DNA of 64,000 nucleotides. Origin: Chitinophagaceae bacterium. GTDB lineage: Bacteria > Bacteroidota > Bacteroidia > Chitinophagales > Chitinophagaceae. Below, piece after piece: positions 27,692-37,630 of the stretch; the first letter of the stretch is position 1; each line of letters begins with the position of its first letter. The stretch covers positions 102,041 to 166,040 of the forward strand of contig JADJBP010000010.1 in NCBI GenBank assembly GCA_016703625.1, written 5' to 3'. The position numbers and the translations under genes are program-made. The notes under the pieces were generated by a model. It did no database searches, was not told the origin of the DNA, and was given only the letters and a program-made list of their open reading frames with translations.

Positions 27692-28683
27692 TTATAGCTT
27701 CAGTACCTGGTTGATGACAGCAATATTAAAACCGTTCTTTACAATGCGGGCAGCCTCTTTGCTGTTGGGGTTTATGGCTGCATTGGTATGGTTGAAATGA
27801 ATAAAATAAATTTTCTTTTTTTCTGCTGTTGGTAGGTCTTTAAAAAGGTTCATGCTTTCAATGATAAAAGGATGCGGTATGGTTGCAATATCACGGGCCC
27901 CCGGGTCCTGCGGGTTATTGATCTCAGCTGCATCAAAAAAAGTTCCGTCAATAAAGGCATAATCAACGGTTGCAATGGCAGCAATAATACCCGTTTCCCA
28001 TTTTTCCCATTTATCAATATCAGGAATGAACAATGCTTTTTTATTTGGTCCGGTAATGATAAAGCCAACCGTTTCTGAGAATTCATCGCGGTGTGGTACA
28101 GTAAACGGCATGACTTTCAGGCCCGGAGCCAGCTGTATTTCCTTTTGATGCTGCATTTCCCGAAGTGCAATATTTTTATTTTTTACAAGCAGGTTCCAGG
28201 GGCCGTTTTGCTCCAGGAAGTGCTTCATCCGGGGCATGGCATAAACCGGAATGCTGTCGGTATTCATGGCTTCTTTACCCAGGTACTGCAGGCCGGTGTA
28301 ATGCCCGATATGTGCATGCGTTACAAATATACCATCGGGCATTTCACGATCGCTGAAGGTTGCATAATTCTTTAATGCCTTTGCCTGCTGTGTAATATCG
28401 GGTGTTGCTTCAAACAGGTATTTCTTTTGGTTCATCACATCAACCAGGCCCAGGAAACAACCCGGTTGTTTTTGCCTGGGTTGCTGAAAAGGTCCCGGCA
28501 GCAATCTTTTGTACAGCCCAGTTGCGGTGAACCTGCATCCTGCATGGTACCTAAAACGATCAGCGAAGTTTCAGTAACCGGTTTAACGGGCGCTAATGCT
28601 TCAACAGCCACTTGCTTTTTAGTTTCCCTTTCATAACAGGAATTCAATATAATGAACCCGATAAGACATGTTATTTGTTTCAT
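27692..28683 (-). CDS. PqqB-like metallo-beta-lactamase-fold lipoprotein (one frameshift)
   Basis: The start at 28683 gives MKQITCLIGFIILNSC, a lipoprotein signal with lipobox LNSC. A GTMQDAGSPQLGC segment and KDCC resemble PqqB. One C missing near 28451-28454 breaks the frame; the second part has THAHIGHYTG, HRDEFSETVGF and a C-terminal HFNHTN. The MBL histidine pattern is partly kept. No other pqq gene is present, so PQQ synthesis is not implied. This is an exported MBL hydrolase of unknown substrate. It is 20 bp from the DAG kinase gene. Confidence 0.7.
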
Positions 28684-28703
28684 GATTTTTAACATATACA
28701 GCT

Positions 28704-29547
28704 TTAAAATATAAAATTAAAATGGGCCGGAAGTATTTCTATATGCAGTTCATTGCTTTCGAGATATTCGCCATCCAGGTGTGCCTGTATGGGCCGGTTG
28801 CTACGGATATGTATTTTCTTTGTTTGGGAATGATCATTAAAGGGAAGGCCAAGGTGTTTACCTTTTTCAATGACCGGTAAATACCTCAGTCTCCTGAAAG
28901 GGGAGAGGGGCATTACCAGGTTGGCATCCAGTAAACCGTCATCCGGCCTGGCCAGTGGCGCCACATAAAAACCACCGCCATAACGGGTTCCGTTGGCAAT
29001 GCTGATCATCAGGTAAGCAGCTTCCATTGTTTTTTCACCAGATGAAATGGTATACGGCTGTTCTTTATAAAAGAATATGTGTTTTAAAATGGAGAGCATA
29101 AATGATGTTTTGCCACTCCATTTATTTACACCCTGCAGGCTTTTGGCAACTGCGCCTTCAAAACCAATGCCTACACCGTTTAAAAAAAAGTGTTCATTGC
29201 ATTTGCCGGCATCAATGGGTTTGGGATCTGTATGCAGCACAAGGGCAAATTGTTCTTCAACAGTTGTTTTTCCATACAGCAGCGCATGAAAATCGTTTCC
29301 GGTGCCCCCTTTAAAAATGCAAAGCGGTTTTTTAATACCGGGATACCGGTTTATAAAATAGTTCAGGGTTCCATCTCCACCCACGATCCAAACCTGGTCG
29401 TATTGATACATGCGTTCATCCCAGTCATTTTCGGTAAAGACCTGTGCTGGTATTTTTTCATGCAGTAAGCAGGCCCAGGATCTTTGCTGCCAGCTTAACC
29501 GCCTTCCCGTTTCCGGCCAGTGTGTTGGTAGCAATGGCAATTTGCAT
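28704..29547 (-). CDS. Diacylglycerol kinase family lipid kinase (one frameshift)
   Basis: The start at 29547 gives MQIAIATNTLAGNGKAV, the usual opening of YegS/DgkB-like kinases. One indel near 29468 shifts the frame. The main part has the nucleotide-binding motifs IVGGDGTLN and GGTGNDF, and a C-terminal beta domain with RPDDGLLD. The protein is about 280 residues. It phosphorylates diacylglycerol or a related lipid at the membrane face. It is followed by the PqqB-like gene, probably in one transcript. Confidence 0.75.
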
Positions 29548-29946
29548 TAAGCAGGTTTTTAATGTAATAAGGAATATTTAATCTATGGCGATGTATAGTA
29601 TTCAGTTAATTATTCAAATGCTTTTACTGAATGCACTGATAATATATTCAGCAAAAATCGTTGTTCGTTAAAGTCCCATTATTAAAATATTTTGCCTGCG
29701 TGAAATAGGTTCAAACTAATTTACTAACAACTTATAACCGGCAGGTATGAATTATATAATAAATAGAAAATACTATGTAATACTTATTCGGTTAATCACA
29801 AATAGCTTGCAGCTAAGGTTTCGAATAGTAATGTTCAAAATTTTATATTTATGAAAAGCCATTCTTTGTTCCTTTCCGGGACAAAAAATATCCTGCCCCG
29901 TAAGCATTTTGCATGAACCGGTTTATTGACCGGCTTTATGGTAATT
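29548..29946. other. 400-bp intergenic region, no gene seen
   Basis: This AT-rich stretch holds no convincing ORF, RNA or conserved promoter. A weak inverted repeat, AACCGGT and ACCGGCT (29916-29936), lies next to the end of the DUF1801 gene and might act as a terminator. Confidence 0.4.
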
Positions 29947-30369
29947 TTATCCATGCTTCATTTTCATTTCTTCAAAAGACTCCCTGATCAGTTCTTTTAA
30001 AACGTCAATATCAATGTCACTAAGGCGTTTTATATACACACAGGACCCTGCACTCACTGTAAACTTCCCCAGCTTTTTTATAAGTGAGGCATATTCTTTT
30101 GTGCCAGGTATTATATAAATCGTCAAATTTTGTTTCCTGGGCGAAAAACCGGTCATGAACCAGTCGCCTGCCTGTTTGCTTCTTTCCGACTGGTAATGGT
30201 ATTTGCCAAATCCTATAACGGCATTACCCCAAAGTGCTGCTTTTTCTTTAGTAATTTCCGTAAATAACTTCAGCAGTATTTTACTGTCTTTGCGTTTTTC
30301 CTCATCAGTAACTGCTGCTAAAAATTGAGGTACACTTGCCTTTGTAATTTTTGTTTTTATTTCAGCCAT
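29947..30369 (-). CDS. DUF1801 domain protein
   Basis: A 140-residue protein starting MAEIKTKITKAS contains the YdhG-like DUF1801 core, WGNAVIGFGKYHYQ and YIIPGTKEYASLIKKLGKF. It is a small soluble alpha/beta protein of unknown function. A second DUF1801 gene lies 117 bp upstream in the same direction. The two share little sequence, so they are different subgroups. The frame is intact. Confidence 0.7.
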   Translation of the reverse strand: MAEIKTKITKASVPQFLAAVTDEEKRKDSKILLKLFTEITKEKAALWGNAVIGFGKYHYQSERSKQAGDWFMTGFSPRKQNLTIYIIPGTKEYASLIKKLGKFTVSAGSCVYIKRLSDIDIDVLKELIRESFEEMKMKHG

Positions 30370-30485
30370 CATAGTTCATTTAAGGTTAACAATTTTTATT
30401 TCAACATAATTTAACGCCCGTAACAACTTTACATGAATAAAATTTATTGTCATTCACTGTAAAAATAACTGCAGGTGACCAACCA

Positions 30486-30905
30486 TTATACAGGTTTATC
30501 CTTTTTTGTTTTTATACGGCAATCAGTCTTTACTGCTTCTTCCAGCAGTTTTTCAATGGCTGGTACATCGATCTCCTCCACATCATTAAATATCTTATAA
30601 AATACCTGTTTGTTGCTGCCCCGGGTTAAGTATTTATCTTCATCAACCAATTTATTGCCATGCCAGAATCCTAGCAGTACTCCTTTTTTAATTCCGCCCC
30701 GGGGAATGGCTGCAGGCCATATAATACATATCCCTTTATGTCCAAAAAAAAAGGGAACATTGTAAGATATTTTTTCCCTGCAGTATGCCGGAAGTTTTGC
30801 AGTTATTACCTGCCTTAAAACATCCACCATGATCCGTTCATGCATGGGAATGGCTTCATATAACTGTAATACTGATCTTATTTTTATGTTGCTGTTTGTT
30901 GTCAA
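30486..30905 (-). CDS. DUF1801 domain protein (second)
   Basis: The 139-residue product contains CREKISYNVPFFFGHKGIC and FWHGNKLVDEDKYL, features of the other DUF1801 subgroup. It is soluble and its function is unknown. The GNAT gene ends 9 bp upstream of its start, so GNAT, this gene and the next DUF1801 gene probably form one minus-strand unit. The frame is intact. Confidence 0.7.
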   Translation of the reverse strand: MTTNSNIKIRSVLQLYEAIPMHERIMVDVLRQVITAKLPAYCREKISYNVPFFFGHKGICIIWPAAIPRGGIKKGVLLGFWHGNKLVDEDKYLTRGSNKQVFYKIFNDVEEIDVPAIEKLLEEAVKTDCRIKTKKDKPV

Positions 30906-30914
30906 GGTACTACT

Positions 30915-31335
30915 TTATAATTCGATCCTGAAATGATGTGCAATGATCTTCATTTTTTTATTCAGGTAAAACCGGTGTGCATCAAAACGCTGGTGGTTTG
31001 AGTTTAAATGAATGGTTTTGATCCCTTTTTCTTTTGCAATGCTGACCAGGTGATCGAAGAGCTGACCTGCATAGCCTTTGCCCCTTTCAGTTTCCAGTGT
31101 TACAAAATCATCAAAGTCAATCATGAGCCCGTCGTACAGGGTTGTTGTGAAACGGTAACCGGCCACACAAACCAGCCCTGTTGTTATCCTCGAGGTACAT
31201 TAAACGGTAACCTTCTTTGAACATTTGTTCAATGGTGATCAAAAAACTTTCCAGGTTGTGGTGAGGCCTTAATGCCTTCATCACTTCATAGCACCGTTTT
31301 AGATCTTCAGTTGTGGCAGCCTGTTGTATTTTCAT
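30915..31335 (-). CDS. GNAT N-acetyltransferase (one frameshift)
   Basis: The ATG at 31335 opens MKIQQAATTEDLKRCYEVM. A break near 31168-31180 separates the halves; after repair the protein reads LETERGKGYAGQLFDHL, the acetyl-CoA binding motif A, and ends at 30915. The length is about 139 residues, typical of GNAT enzymes. The substrate is unknown. It lies immediately upstream of a DUF1801 gene. Confidence 0.75.
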
Positions 31336-31504
31336 GTTAACATGTATTTAGCATTTCATAAAAATAATACATAAAAGGCATTCAGCTTATCGCACCAAAA
31401 TACATGCGCCAGCATTGTTTCCGGGGTTTTATATGGCTTGTTGCTTTAAGAACATAGTGTTTTACATAGGTCATCAATTTCCAATCAATTTGAACCGGGC
31501 TGTA

Positions 31505-31903
31505 TCATTTACGTTTTGACTGGCGTTTACGGTGTGTATAATTCTTCCGGTCATATGGCAGGCTGTCGAGGTAATCAAAAATGGCTTTCAGTTCTTCGCT
31601 GGATAAATGATCATAAGAAGGCATCTGTAGACCTCTTTTTTCAAAAACTTTTTTTGCGGTTTTATTTTCAGCAGCAAATTTCATGGGATCCTGCATCATT
31701 TTATACAGGTAATCAGCAGTTCTTACTTTCCGTATTCTTTGTAATGGATCTGCCAATGCACCTGTGGTGGTACCATGGCAATGAATACAGCTTATGTAAA
31801 GTGTTTCGCCTTTTTTCAGTTGTTCCGGTGAGGGTTTCCTTTGTGCAAATGCCGGGTTACAGCATACTGAAATGAAGCATAAAAAAATACTGGCTTTGAT
31901 CAT
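31505..31903 (-). CDS. Exported c-type monoheme cytochrome
   Basis: The 132-residue protein has a signal peptide (MIKASIFLCFISVCC..AFAQ), one heme site CIHCH and a likely Met ligand in LQMPSYD. It is a class I cytochrome c acting in the periplasm as an electron carrier. A basic C-terminal tail (HRKRQSKRK) is unusual. It could donate electrons to the cbb3 oxidase, but the link is only by function. The frame is intact. Confidence 0.8.
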   Translation of the reverse strand: MIKASIFLCFISVCCNPAFAQRKPSPEQLKKGETLYISCIHCHGTTTGALADPLQRIRKVRTADYLYKMMQDPMKFAAENKTAKKVFEKRGLQMPSYDHLSSEELKAIFDYLDSLPYDRKNYTHRKRQSKRK

Positions 31904-31918
31904 TGTATTTTTTCGTTT

Positions 31919-32417
31919 TTATGTTCGGTCAGGTTCTTTTAACAGATCTTCCAGCTTCAGCGCCCGGGTAAACATGTCAAGGCTACCGCCTGCTTTTTTT
32001 GGGCCATTGTTCTACAGGCCTGTCCCAATACAGTTCTACGCCGTTCTCATCCGGGTCATTTAAATACAATGCTTCCGATACGCCATGGTCTGCAGCACCT
32101 GTAAGCGGGTAATTTTTCTGCATTAAACGGTTGTAAATAACCGCCAGGTCTTTTCTTGAAGGGTAAAGAATGGCCGTATGAAATAAACCGGCTGAATGTA
32201 CAGGAGCAGCAGGCATGCCTTTACTGTACCAGGTATTGAGGCCGATATGATGATGGTAGCCACCTGCCGAAATAAAGGCTGCATCATTGCCATACATCAT
32301 GGTCAATTCAAAACCAAGCAGTCCGCAATAAAATTCAAGCGACCGGTTTATATCCGATACTTTTAAATGTACATGGCCAATGCGGGTTTGACCCGGTATG
32401 CGGTAAGGGTTATCCAT
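31919..32417 (-). CDS. VOC family (glyoxalase-like) protein (one frameshift)
   Basis: The protein starts MDNPYRIPGQTRIGHVHLKVSD and has two VOC modules with metal-site candidates His in GHVHL, His in LFHTAIL and Glu in NGVELYWD. It resembles catechol 2,3-dioxygenase-like or glyoxalase proteins. One A is missing in the T7 run near 31993-31999; after repair the tail continues through LDMFTRALKLEDLL to the stop at 31919. The thioredoxin-like gene ends 3 bp before its start, so they form a pair. Confidence 0.75.
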
Positions 32418-32420
32418 TTT

Positions 32421-32975
32421 TTATTTCCATTTAATATTGCAACCGATGCCCGGGCGTTGTTCTGGCGGTACCGGCAATTCATTGATCAAACATTCCAATG
32501 CAAGGCGGATGTCTTTTCCTGTGACCGGGATACCGTTGCCGGGGCGTGAATCATCCAGTTGCCCGCGGTAAACCAGGTGCATACTTTTATTGTATATAAA
32601 AAAATCGGGCGTACAGGCAGCATCGTATGCTTTGGCCACTTCCTGCGTTTCATCATACAGGTAAGGAAAGGGATACTTCATTTGTAAAGCCGTTTCTTTC
32701 ATTTTATCCGGTGCATCTTCCGGGTGTGTGAGCACATCATTGGAGCTGATGGCAATAAAACGGATCCGGTTGTCTGCAAAATCTTTGGCCAACTTCACCA
32801 GTTCATCATTTACATGCAAAACAAACGGGCAATGATTGCAGATGAACATGATAACGGTTGCCTGTTCGCCTTTGATCATTTGCAGCGAAAGCGGTTTGCC
32901 CGAAATGGTATCCGGCAGGGTAAAACCGGGAGCAGTTGTTCCCAATGCAGCCATTTTTGATAAAGTTCTTGCCAT
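32421..32975 (-). CDS. Thioredoxin-family (AhpC/TSA-like) protein
   Basis: The 184-residue cytoplasmic protein has a redoxin domain, FTLPDTISGKPLSL, with a FICNHCPFV active-site segment and the cis-Pro loop ACTPDFFIYN. CNHC is the CxxC of this Bacteroidota group, thought to act as a peroxidase or disulfide reductase. The frame is intact. It is the first gene of a pair with the VOC gene. Confidence 0.8.
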   Translation of the reverse strand: MARTLSKMAALGTTAPGFTLPDTISGKPLSLQMIKGEQATVIMFICNHCPFVLHVNDELVKLAKDFADNRIRFIAISSNDVLTHPEDAPDKMKETALQMKYPFPYLYDETQEVAKAYDAACTPDFFIYNKSMHLVYRGQLDDSRPGNGIPVTGKDIRLALECLINELPVPPEQRPGIGCNIKWK

Positions 32976-33105
32976 AGGCTAAAGATAACTGTTTTGTAAA
33001 TTATATGGGTTCAGGTTATACCGGCAACATCATTTACAGGGCTTTGTAATCAGCATTTTTTTGTAACTTACATCACCGTTATATAAAACGGAAAAATATA
33101 CCTAA

Positions 33106-34335
33106 ATGAAAAAAATATTTCTTTTTTTATTGAGTTTTGTTTTGTTGTTTGGTTTGCAACCGGCACAGGCTCAAAGTTCAACTGAGTTTAACAACCAGGG
33201 GCTTACCAAGTTCAATGCAAAAAATTATACAGCAGCACTGCAGGATTTTAACAAAGCCATTGAACTGGATGCAAAAAATGAAAAAGCATTCCTTAACCGC
33301 GGACTGGCAAAATATGCCCTGAAAGATTTTGATGGTGCCATAAAAGACTTTACCAATGCAATCGCTTTAAATGCGAAGTACAGCAATGCCTATAACAACA
33401 GGGGAATGGCATATAACAGGCTCAAAAATTATACCGCTGCGCTGCAGGATTATAATAAAGCAATAGAACTGGATCCGGCCTATTACCAGGCTTATAAGAA
33501 CCGGGCAACTGTTCAGTATGGATTAAAAAATTATGGGGCCGCTGATGCGGATTATGCAAAAATGACCGAACAGAAACCTGCTGATCCCGAAGGTTATATG
33601 GGCCGGGGTTCCATTAAAGACCAGCAGAAGGATCACACCGCAGCCATTAAATTTTATGACCAGGCAATCGCCAACAAACCCGATCACGTGATCGCTTTTT
33701 TGAACAGGGCGAATGCAAAATATGCACTGAAGGATGTTAAAGGGGCCCTGGCAGATTACAATAAGGTAACGGTGTTACAGCCGGGCAATGCCAATGTTTA
33801 TTTTAACCTGGGTACAATTTATACCGTACAGGAAAAGAGCAATGAAGCCATTGCGGCTTTCCGGAAATACAATAGCTTTTTACCGGGAGAATGGAGCGGG
33901 TACAAAAACACGGCTGATGTTTATTACCAGCAGCTTAAGAAATACGACAGCAGCGAATATTATTATAATAAAGCCTGGCAGATCAATAAAAATGAAAAAT
34001 CGGTCATAGAATGGCTTGGTTACAGTTTGCTGAACCAGAAAAAGGTACCGGAAGCCATTGCCATGTTCAAAAACCAGATCGCCCTTTTGCCACAGGATCC
34101 CTGGGGTTATTACAATATGGGGTGTGCCTTAAGTGCAGGCAAGCAGTACGATGAAGCGATCCGGTACCTCGACATGGCACTGGACAAACGAATGGTGGAA
34201 CTGCCCTATTGGGAAACCGACAAAAACCTGGACAATGTGCGTATGATACCGGCTTTTAAAACTGTATTGCAGAAATATTTTAATAAAGATATCCTGGCAA
34301 AATACCCGGCTTTGTTTGGAGGGCTTAATTTTTAA
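33106..34335 (+). CDS. Exported TPR protein
   Basis: The 409-residue protein starts with a signal peptide (MKKIFLFLLSFVLLF..AQAQ). About nine to ten TPR units follow (YTAALQDFNKAIELD, DGAIKDFTNAIALN, YNNRGMAYNRLKNYT and similar). It is a periplasmic protein-interaction scaffold; no enzymatic domain is visible. The start is a clear ATG; the frame is intact. Confidence 0.85.
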   Translation: MKKIFLFLLSFVLLFGLQPAQAQSSTEFNNQGLTKFNAKNYTAALQDFNKAIELDAKNEKAFLNRGLAKYALKDFDGAIKDFTNAIALNAKYSNAYNNRGMAYNRLKNYTAALQDYNKAIELDPAYYQAYKNRATVQYGLKNYGAADADYAKMTEQKPADPEGYMGRGSIKDQQKDHTAAIKFYDQAIANKPDHVIAFLNRANAKYALKDVKGALADYNKVTVLQPGNANVYFNLGTIYTVQEKSNEAIAAFRKYNSFLPGEWSGYKNTADVYYQQLKKYDSSEYYYNKAWQINKNEKSVIEWLGYSLLNQKKVPEAIAMFKNQIALLPQDPWGYYNMGCALSAGKQYDEAIRYLDMALDKRMVELPYWETDKNLDNVRMIPAFKTVLQKYFNKDILAKYPALFGGLNF

Positions 34336-34381
34336 TTTACTCCGATTATCCTTGTTTTTTGCACTGCATCAGTTTGAAAAT

Positions 34382-34471
34382 TTGTCAGGCTGAGCTTGTC
34401 GAAGCCGTCATTTTTAGTACAACCGCCTTCGACATCCCGATAGCTATCGGGACAGGCTGACAGTTTTTCTG
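34382..34471. repeat. Composite palindromic repeat (CTTCGACA/CAGGCTGACA type)
   Basis: TGTCAGGCTGAGCTTGTCGAAG lies near 34382 and, inverted, CTTCGACA followed by the perfect palindrome TCCCGATAGCTATCGGGA and CAGGCTGACA lies at about 34426-34463. The two halves are inverted relative to each other, so the region can form a large hairpin. It follows the TPR gene and could also act as a terminator. The same core is inserted inside the giant kinase gene at 45429-45479. Confidence 0.65.
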
Positions 34472-34587
34472 AGTATATAAATATTCAAACTGATACCATA
34501 TCCTGTTTTTTATTATTTCCGCATTGTATTCATCCTGCTTACATTTGCAATTCTTACAATGAATGCTTTAACAAACCTGCCTGATTA

Positions 34588-36138
34588 ATGAAAAAATTAT
34601 ATCTATATCTTTTTTGCCTGCCTTGTTTTTTTGCACGCCTGCAGCAGTACCAAACCTGTTGCTGCCGGCAGTGATGACGGAATGATAGAAATTACCTTTA
34701 TCCAGGTAAACGATGTGTATGAAATTGCCCCGCTGGATGGCGGTAAATCCGGCGGCATGGCCAGGGTGGCCACCTTTAAAAAGGAAGCGCTCCTGAAAAA
34801 TCCGAATACATACCTGGTAATGGCCGGGGATTTTTTAAGCCCTTCGGTATACAGCAGCCTGCGGCACGAGGGTAACAGGATACGCGGCAAACAAATGGTG
34901 GAAGCTATGAACACAGCTGGTTTTGACCTTGCCATTTTCGGAAATCATGAATTTGATATCCCGGCAGCCGATCTGCAAAGCCGTATCAATGAATCAACTT
35001 TCAAATGGATATCATCCAATACTTTTCAGAAAAAGACAACGACATGTTTCCGTTTGTAAAGCAAACTGCTTCAGGGCCCGAATCCTTCCCGGAAACCTAT
35101 ATCATGCATGTGAAAGATGCGGATGGCACAACAGCCAGGATCGGTTTTATTGCAGTAACCCTGCCATTCAATAAAGCGGCTTATGTAGGTTATACCGATG
35201 TCTTTAAGGCTGCACAAACTGCATATGATAAAATTAAGGACTCCTGCGAAGCCGTTATTGCCATTACACACCAGGAAATGGAGGATGATATTAAACTGGC
35301 TAAACAAATTCCCGGACTGGCATTCATCATGGGCGGTCATGAACATGAACGGCATTATGCAAAGATCGGTTATGTGTATATTACCAAGGCCGATGCCAAT
35401 GCCAAATCGGCTTATACCATCAACTTAACGGTGAATAAGAACAGGCGTATGCGTAAAGTGGAAGCCAGCCTGACCGATATTACCGACAGCATTGCTTTTG
35501 ATCCGGCTACAGATGCGGTAGTAAAAAAGTGGACAGCCATCGCCAATAATAATTACGCATCGCTTGGTTTTGATGCCAATAAAGTTGCGTTGAGGTCCGG
35601 CGAACCGCTCGACGGGCGGGAAGCATATATCCGCAGCATGCCCACCAATTTTACCCGGCTCATCGTTGCTGCCATGGAAAAAGCATCGCCGGAAGCAGAT
35701 GCAGTGATCATCAATTCAGGATCCATCCGCGTAGATGATGTGTTACAAATTCCCGTTACACAATATGATGTGATCCGCAGCCTGCCGTATGGCGGCAGCA
35801 TCATGGAAGCGGATATGAAAGGCAGCCTGCTGGTGCAGGTTTTAAATGCAGGCATTAAGAACCGTGGGAGCGGGGGTTTCCTTCAATATTCAACTGCGTT
35901 TACACAGGACAGCACCAGCGGCAATTGGTCATTGAAAAATATACCCATTGATCCTGCCAAACTGTATAAGATAGCGATCGCAGATTTTTTACTTACGGGT
36001 GGTGAGTCCAACCTGGGTTTCCTCACAGGTAAAAATCCGGATATCGGGAAAGTGTACCCGGTTTATACTGATGCAAAGGACCTGAGGTCTGATATCAGGC
36101 GTGCGATCATCCATTATATGGAAGGGCTGGATAAATAA
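34588..36138 (+). CDS. 5'-nucleotidase/UshA-family lipoprotein (two frameshifts)
   Basis: The ATG at 34588 opens a lipoprotein signal with lipobox ending LHAC. The metallophosphatase domain carries QVNDVYEIAP, GDFLSPS and GNHEFD; the C-terminal 5_nucleotid_C domain has INSGSIR and SGGFLQYS. One extra C near 34620 and one missing base near 35030 break the frame; repaired length is about 516 residues. It hydrolyses nucleotides or related phosphoesters outside the cytoplasm. Nothing nearby shows the substrate. Confidence 0.8.
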
Positions 36139-36206
36139 AAATACCAGGCAGCCATTAATATTATTTTACGTCAAAAGGCCGCTTTATAAACGTTTATCCA
36201 TACGGG

Positions 36207-37248
36207 TTAATCCAGCACTTCATAAACACTTACGGCATTTGCCTTATTTTTCAGGCTTACTTCCCCGATCTTCCGGCATTGAAAAGATTCCTTTACCTTT
36301 TCGTAAGCAGATTCTGTGATCACTACCTGGTTTGGGCCCTGCAACAGATTGCAAGCGTTGTGCAATATTCACTTCATCGCCTATAACCGTGTAATCCAGC
36401 CGGCGCAGGTTGGCCGATCCGATATTGCCGGAGATCATTTCTCCGCTGTTGATGCCGATGGAGACCTTTGGTGAAAAATTCGGGGTGCCGGGTTCATCCG
36501 GCAGTGCATCAATTCTTTTACGTACGGCCAGGCAGGCATCGATGGCCCGGTCCAAATGATAATCTCCGCGGAATACGGCCATGATGGCATCACCGATGAA
36601 TTTATCAACATACCCGCCCTGGGCAATGATCTCCTTTACCATCACGTCGAAATATTTGTTCAGCAGCCTTACCACGGTATCCGGTGATTCTGTTTCACTG
36701 ATGGAGGTAAAGCTGCAGATATCAATGAATGCCACGCTGGCTTCAACGGTCTCATTGACCATCAGGGATGATTCAAATTCACGGCCTCCCATAAAATTAA
36801 GAACCGTTTCATCCACATACATTTTGAGGATATTGTTTTCCTTGATGGCTTTCAGGGTTTCTTTCAGCTGGTTCACGTGTTTAATGGTTTTTTCCATCGT
36901 CAGTTCCAGGTCTTCAAAATTCACCGGCTTGGTGATAAAGTCAAAAGCGCCGCGGTTCATGGCCACACGTATATTTTCCATATCACCATAGGCAGAAACA
37001 ATCACCGATTTTAATAAACCGTGTTGTTCATTCAGTTTGGTAAGCAGGGTAAGCCCGTCCATTTCGGGCATGTTGATATCGCTGAGCACCACATCCACAT
37101 CGCTGTGCAGTTCCAGTTGTTCCAGCGCCAGTTTGCCGTTCACTGCAAATACAAATTCGTACTGGTGATCGCGTATCTTCTGCCGGAATTTCTGTTTGAT
37201 GAGTACTTCCAGGTCTGTTTCATCATCAACAACCAATATTTTAGTCAT
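36207..37248 (-). CDS. Response regulator with class III adenylate cyclase domain (one frameshift)
   Basis: Residues 1-125 are a receiver (VVLSDINMP, TKPVNF). Residues about 170-335 are a class III nucleotide cyclase: FIDICSFTSIS (metal Asp), YVDKFIGDA (metal Asp and substrate Lys), SIGINSGEM and TVIGDEVNIAQR (Thr/Asp for adenine, Asn and Arg for catalysis). The key residues for cAMP formation are all present. An extra A near 36330-36332 shifts the last residues; the true tail reads LKNKANAVSVYEVLD to 36207. It is last in the signalling island, 4 bp after the receiver gene, and may convert kinase signals into cAMP. Confidence 0.85.
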
Positions 37249-37252
37249 CAGG

Positions 37253-37621
37253 TTATATTTTAAGTTTTTCTTTCAATGCGGTAAAGTCAACCGGTTTGGT
37301 TAAAAAATCATCTGCCCCCAGTTTTTTGGCTGTGTTATAATTTTCAGCATCGCCGTAGGCGGTTATCATCATAACAACAGGAGGGGGCTCGTGGAATTTC
37401 TGTTTGATGTGTGCCAGCAGGTCGAGGCCGCTCATGCCCGGCATATTGATATCCGAAAGGATCAATACGGCTTCATGTTTGTTCACATTCAGGTAGGCGA
37501 GTGCTTCTTCACCGGAAAAAGCAAATACAAACTGAACTGCGTTTTCCCGGATCTCCTTGCGGAACCGCTGTTCAAAAAGTGTTTTAACATCCTGCTCATC
37601 GTCAACTACTAAAATTTTCAT
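37253..37621 (-). CDS. Single-domain response regulator (receiver)
   Basis: The 122-residue protein is a lone receiver, with the phosphoacceptor Asp in LILSDINMP, the switch Thr in MITAYGD and Lys in FLTKPVD. It is similar to the receiver of the cyclase protein, suggesting a duplication. It has no output domain, so it may shuttle phosphate between the kinases and the cyclase. It begins 9 bp downstream of the last kinase gene. The frame is intact. Confidence 0.85.
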   Translation of the reverse strand: MKILVVDDEQDVKTLFEQRFRKEIRENAVQFVFAFSGEEALAYLNVNKHEAVLILSDINMPGMSGLDLLAHIKQKFHEPPPVVMMITAYGDAENYNTAKKLGADDFLTKPVDFTALKEKLKI

Positions 37622-37630
37622 GTTATACTG

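Noticed and set aside
27692..28683. PQQ biosynthesis gene cluster
   Set aside because: Only a PqqB-like, lipoprotein-anchored hydrolase is present; no pqqA, C, D or E.
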